Positions 5,480 through 6,419 of a stretch of DNA of 6,419 nt are shown here, piece after piece (position 1 is the first letter of the stretch; every line of letters starts with the position of its first letter). The notes beneath the pieces were generated by a model. That model did not search any database. It had not been told where the DNA came from and was given only the letters and a program-made list of their open reading frames with translations. Source of the stretch: Actinobacteria bacterium UBA5975 (lineage in GTDB: Bacteria; Actinomycetota; Actinomycetes; Nanopelagicales; Nanopelagicaceae). The DNA is taken from contig DJBN01000037.1 in assembly GCA_002430075.1 (NCBI GenBank), forward strand, positions 2,871 to 9,289. The letters are read 5' to 3'. The translations under genes were made by a program, and so were the position numbers.

Positions 5480-6322
5480 ATGACAAATACGCTCAGAGCT
5501 AGCAAAGAGAGTTTTCATCCTCTCTTCTGGTGGCTCTGGGCGCTTACTCTTCTTGTAATTCTTCTTGTTTCTGACACCACTCTAATCTCAATTTCAATAT
5601 CTATCGGAGCAGTTGCTCTAGTGCTTTTAAAACATAGTAATACCTATTGGTATCAATCATTTAGATGGTCGCTACGCCTTGCAGCTCTAGCCTTCACACT
5701 TCGAATGGCTATTGGAGTAATTATTGGAGTTCCAATGCCTGGGCAAGTACTTTTCACTATCCCAAGCATCACGCTGCCAGATTTATTTGTTGGAGTAAGG
5801 CTCGGCGGTGATGTCACCTCACAGCGTCTCTCTACTGCATTTGATGAAGCTATCTTGCTTGTTGCGCTAATTCTAATTTTTGCTGCAGCGAGCGCTCTAA
5901 GTAATCCTCATGAACTGCTACGAGTACTGCCTCGAAAATACTATGGGATAGGGCTTGCAACGGTAATTGCTAGCTCGGTTGCGCCACAGAGCGCTAGAAG
6001 TATTGAGAGAGTTAGAGCAGCAAGGCGATTAAGAGGTGAGAGTTCAACTGGCATTGCTTCATTTAGAAAAGTTGGAATCCCAGTGCTAGAAGAGTCTTTG
6101 GAGAGGTCAATAGATCTTGCCGCCTCCTTGGAATCTAGAGGCTATGGATATTTTCCAAATCCAAGTAGATATCGCCCTCACAGCTGGCGCCTTCGAGAGA
6201 CAGTAGCTCTTTCATCTCCAATCTATGCCTTTATCTCTCTTCTACTTCTACCATCAATATCTAGCGCTCTATTTGCAGGGCTTCTCTTGATCGCAGTAAT
6301 AGCTCCAGGATTTATCTCATGA
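5480..6322 (+). CDS. ECF transporter transmembrane component (EcfT/CbiQ family)
   Basis: This is the 280-residue inner-membrane coupling subunit of an energy-coupling-factor transporter. It links a substrate-binding S component to the ATPases. Hydrophobic segments lie at about 15-32, 34-50, 64-82, 123-141, 245-262 and 263-279. Between them is the long cytoplasmic coupling region, with the two short arginine motifs that dock into the ATPases: VRAARRLRGE (178-187, the first ARG-type site) and LAASLESRGYG (213-223, the second; Ser-Arg-Gly replaces the usual Ala-Arg-Gly). HELLRVLPRKY (144-154) is also characteristic. The start has only a weak AGAGA upstream (5466-5470), so translation may be coupled to the preceding gene. 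The stop overlaps the next ATG in an ATGA. Twelve of 21 arginines use AGA/AGG, far above the housekeeping genes here. Together with the riboswitch, this suggests cobalamin, corrinoid or cobalt uptake. Substrate identity depends on an S component not seen here. Confidence 0.88.
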   Translation: MTNTLRASKESFHPLFWWLWALTLLVILLVSDTTLISISISIGAVALVLLKHSNTYWYQSFRWSLRLAALAFTLRMAIGVIIGVPMPGQVLFTIPSITLPDLFVGVRLGGDVTSQRLSTAFDEAILLVALILIFAAASALSNPHELLRVLPRKYYGIGLATVIASSVAPQSARSIERVRAARRLRGESSTGIASFRKVGIPVLEESLERSIDLAASLESRGYGYFPNPSRYRPHSWRLRETVALSSPIYAFISLLLLPSISSALFAGLLLIAVIAPGFIS

Positions 6323-6419
6323 TTACCTTCTCTGGAGTCTCCCTGATCTATCCCAACGCGCAACGAACAATTGTGGAAGATATTTCTTTTACAGTGAATG
6401 AAGGAGAGCTACTCCTTCT
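6319..6419 (+). CDS. ECF transporter ATP-binding subunit (EcfA/CbiO), N-terminal part (3' truncated)
   Basis: The first 33 residues of an ABC-type ATPase are visible before the window ends, starting MITFSGVSLIYP and continuing to a VNEGELLL-type strand. The pattern fits an ABC nucleotide-binding domain: a first beta strand (ITFSGVSLIYP), the aromatic A-loop residue Tyr11 that stacks on the adenine, and the strand leading into the Walker A loop, which would begin just beyond the window. The ATG overlaps the ecfT stop (ATGA, 6319-6322), and AGGA (6307-6310) lies 8 nt upstream, so translation is probably coupled. The position directly after EcfT makes this the energising subunit. Whether it is single or a fused double-domain ATPase cannot be seen. 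Confidence 0.82.
   Translation, partial: MITFSGVSLIYPNAQRTIVEDISFTVNEGELLL

Noticed and set aside
4922..5518. 198-codon open frame on the minus strand opposite the SCO2322-family gene
   Set aside because: It is Ser/Thr/Pro-rich low-complexity translation antisense to a gene with clear signal peptide, family motifs and SD, so it is a shadow frame.
1..6419. tRNA, rRNA, CRISPR array, insertion sequence or attachment site
   Set aside because: I saw no cloverleaf, spaced direct repeats, transposase fragment or terminal inverted repeats anywhere in the window.

Overview
The window looks like a compact, moderate-GC actinobacterial chromosome. I infer this from the protein families: a mycobacterial-type adenosine kinase, an A-type Fe-S carrier beside it, a DUF3043 protein and an SCO2322-family secreted protein. 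The tight packing, overlapping gene ends and apparently leaderless genes would fit a streamlined freshwater lineage such as the Nanopelagicales (acI). That placement is an inference and cannot be proven from one window.

Positions 1-2936 hold housekeeping genes. The window opens inside a cysteine desulfurase whose 3' end overlaps, tail to tail, an adenosine kinase (adoK) on the minus strand. Upstream of adoK on the same strand is the A-type iron-sulfur carrier erpA. Divergent from erpA, across about 61 bp, is nadA, whose quinolinate synthase product needs a [4Fe-4S] cluster. Sulfur donor, cluster carrier and cluster-dependent enzyme are therefore neighbours. A small DUF3043 membrane protein follows nadA and probably has its own leaderless promoter overlapping the nadA stop codon. 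A convergent aldo/keto reductase (3498-4499) closes this half.

Positions 4500-6419 hold a regulated transport operon. After two apparently back-to-back promoters comes a long untranslated leader. It contains a cobalamin riboswitch aptamer (about 4567-4695), several downstream hairpins, and a final hairpin that buries the Shine-Dalgarno sequence. The operon encodes a secreted, membrane-anchored SCO2322-family protein, then the EcfT/CbiQ transmembrane subunit of an energy-coupling-factor transporter, then the start of its ATPase, which runs off the window. The likely cargo is cobalamin, a precursor or cobalt. No substrate-binding S component is visible in the window.

Two contrasts divide the halves. 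Several left-half genes have a -10 like TANNNT 6-7 nt before the ATG and no ribosome binding site, whereas the first transport gene has a long leader and a clear SD. Arginine codon use also changes abruptly: AGA/AGG make up 3 of 56 arginines in nadA, the DUF3043 gene and the aldo/keto reductase, but 16 of 29 in the two complete transport genes. This suggests the transport operon was acquired or has evolved under different pressure.
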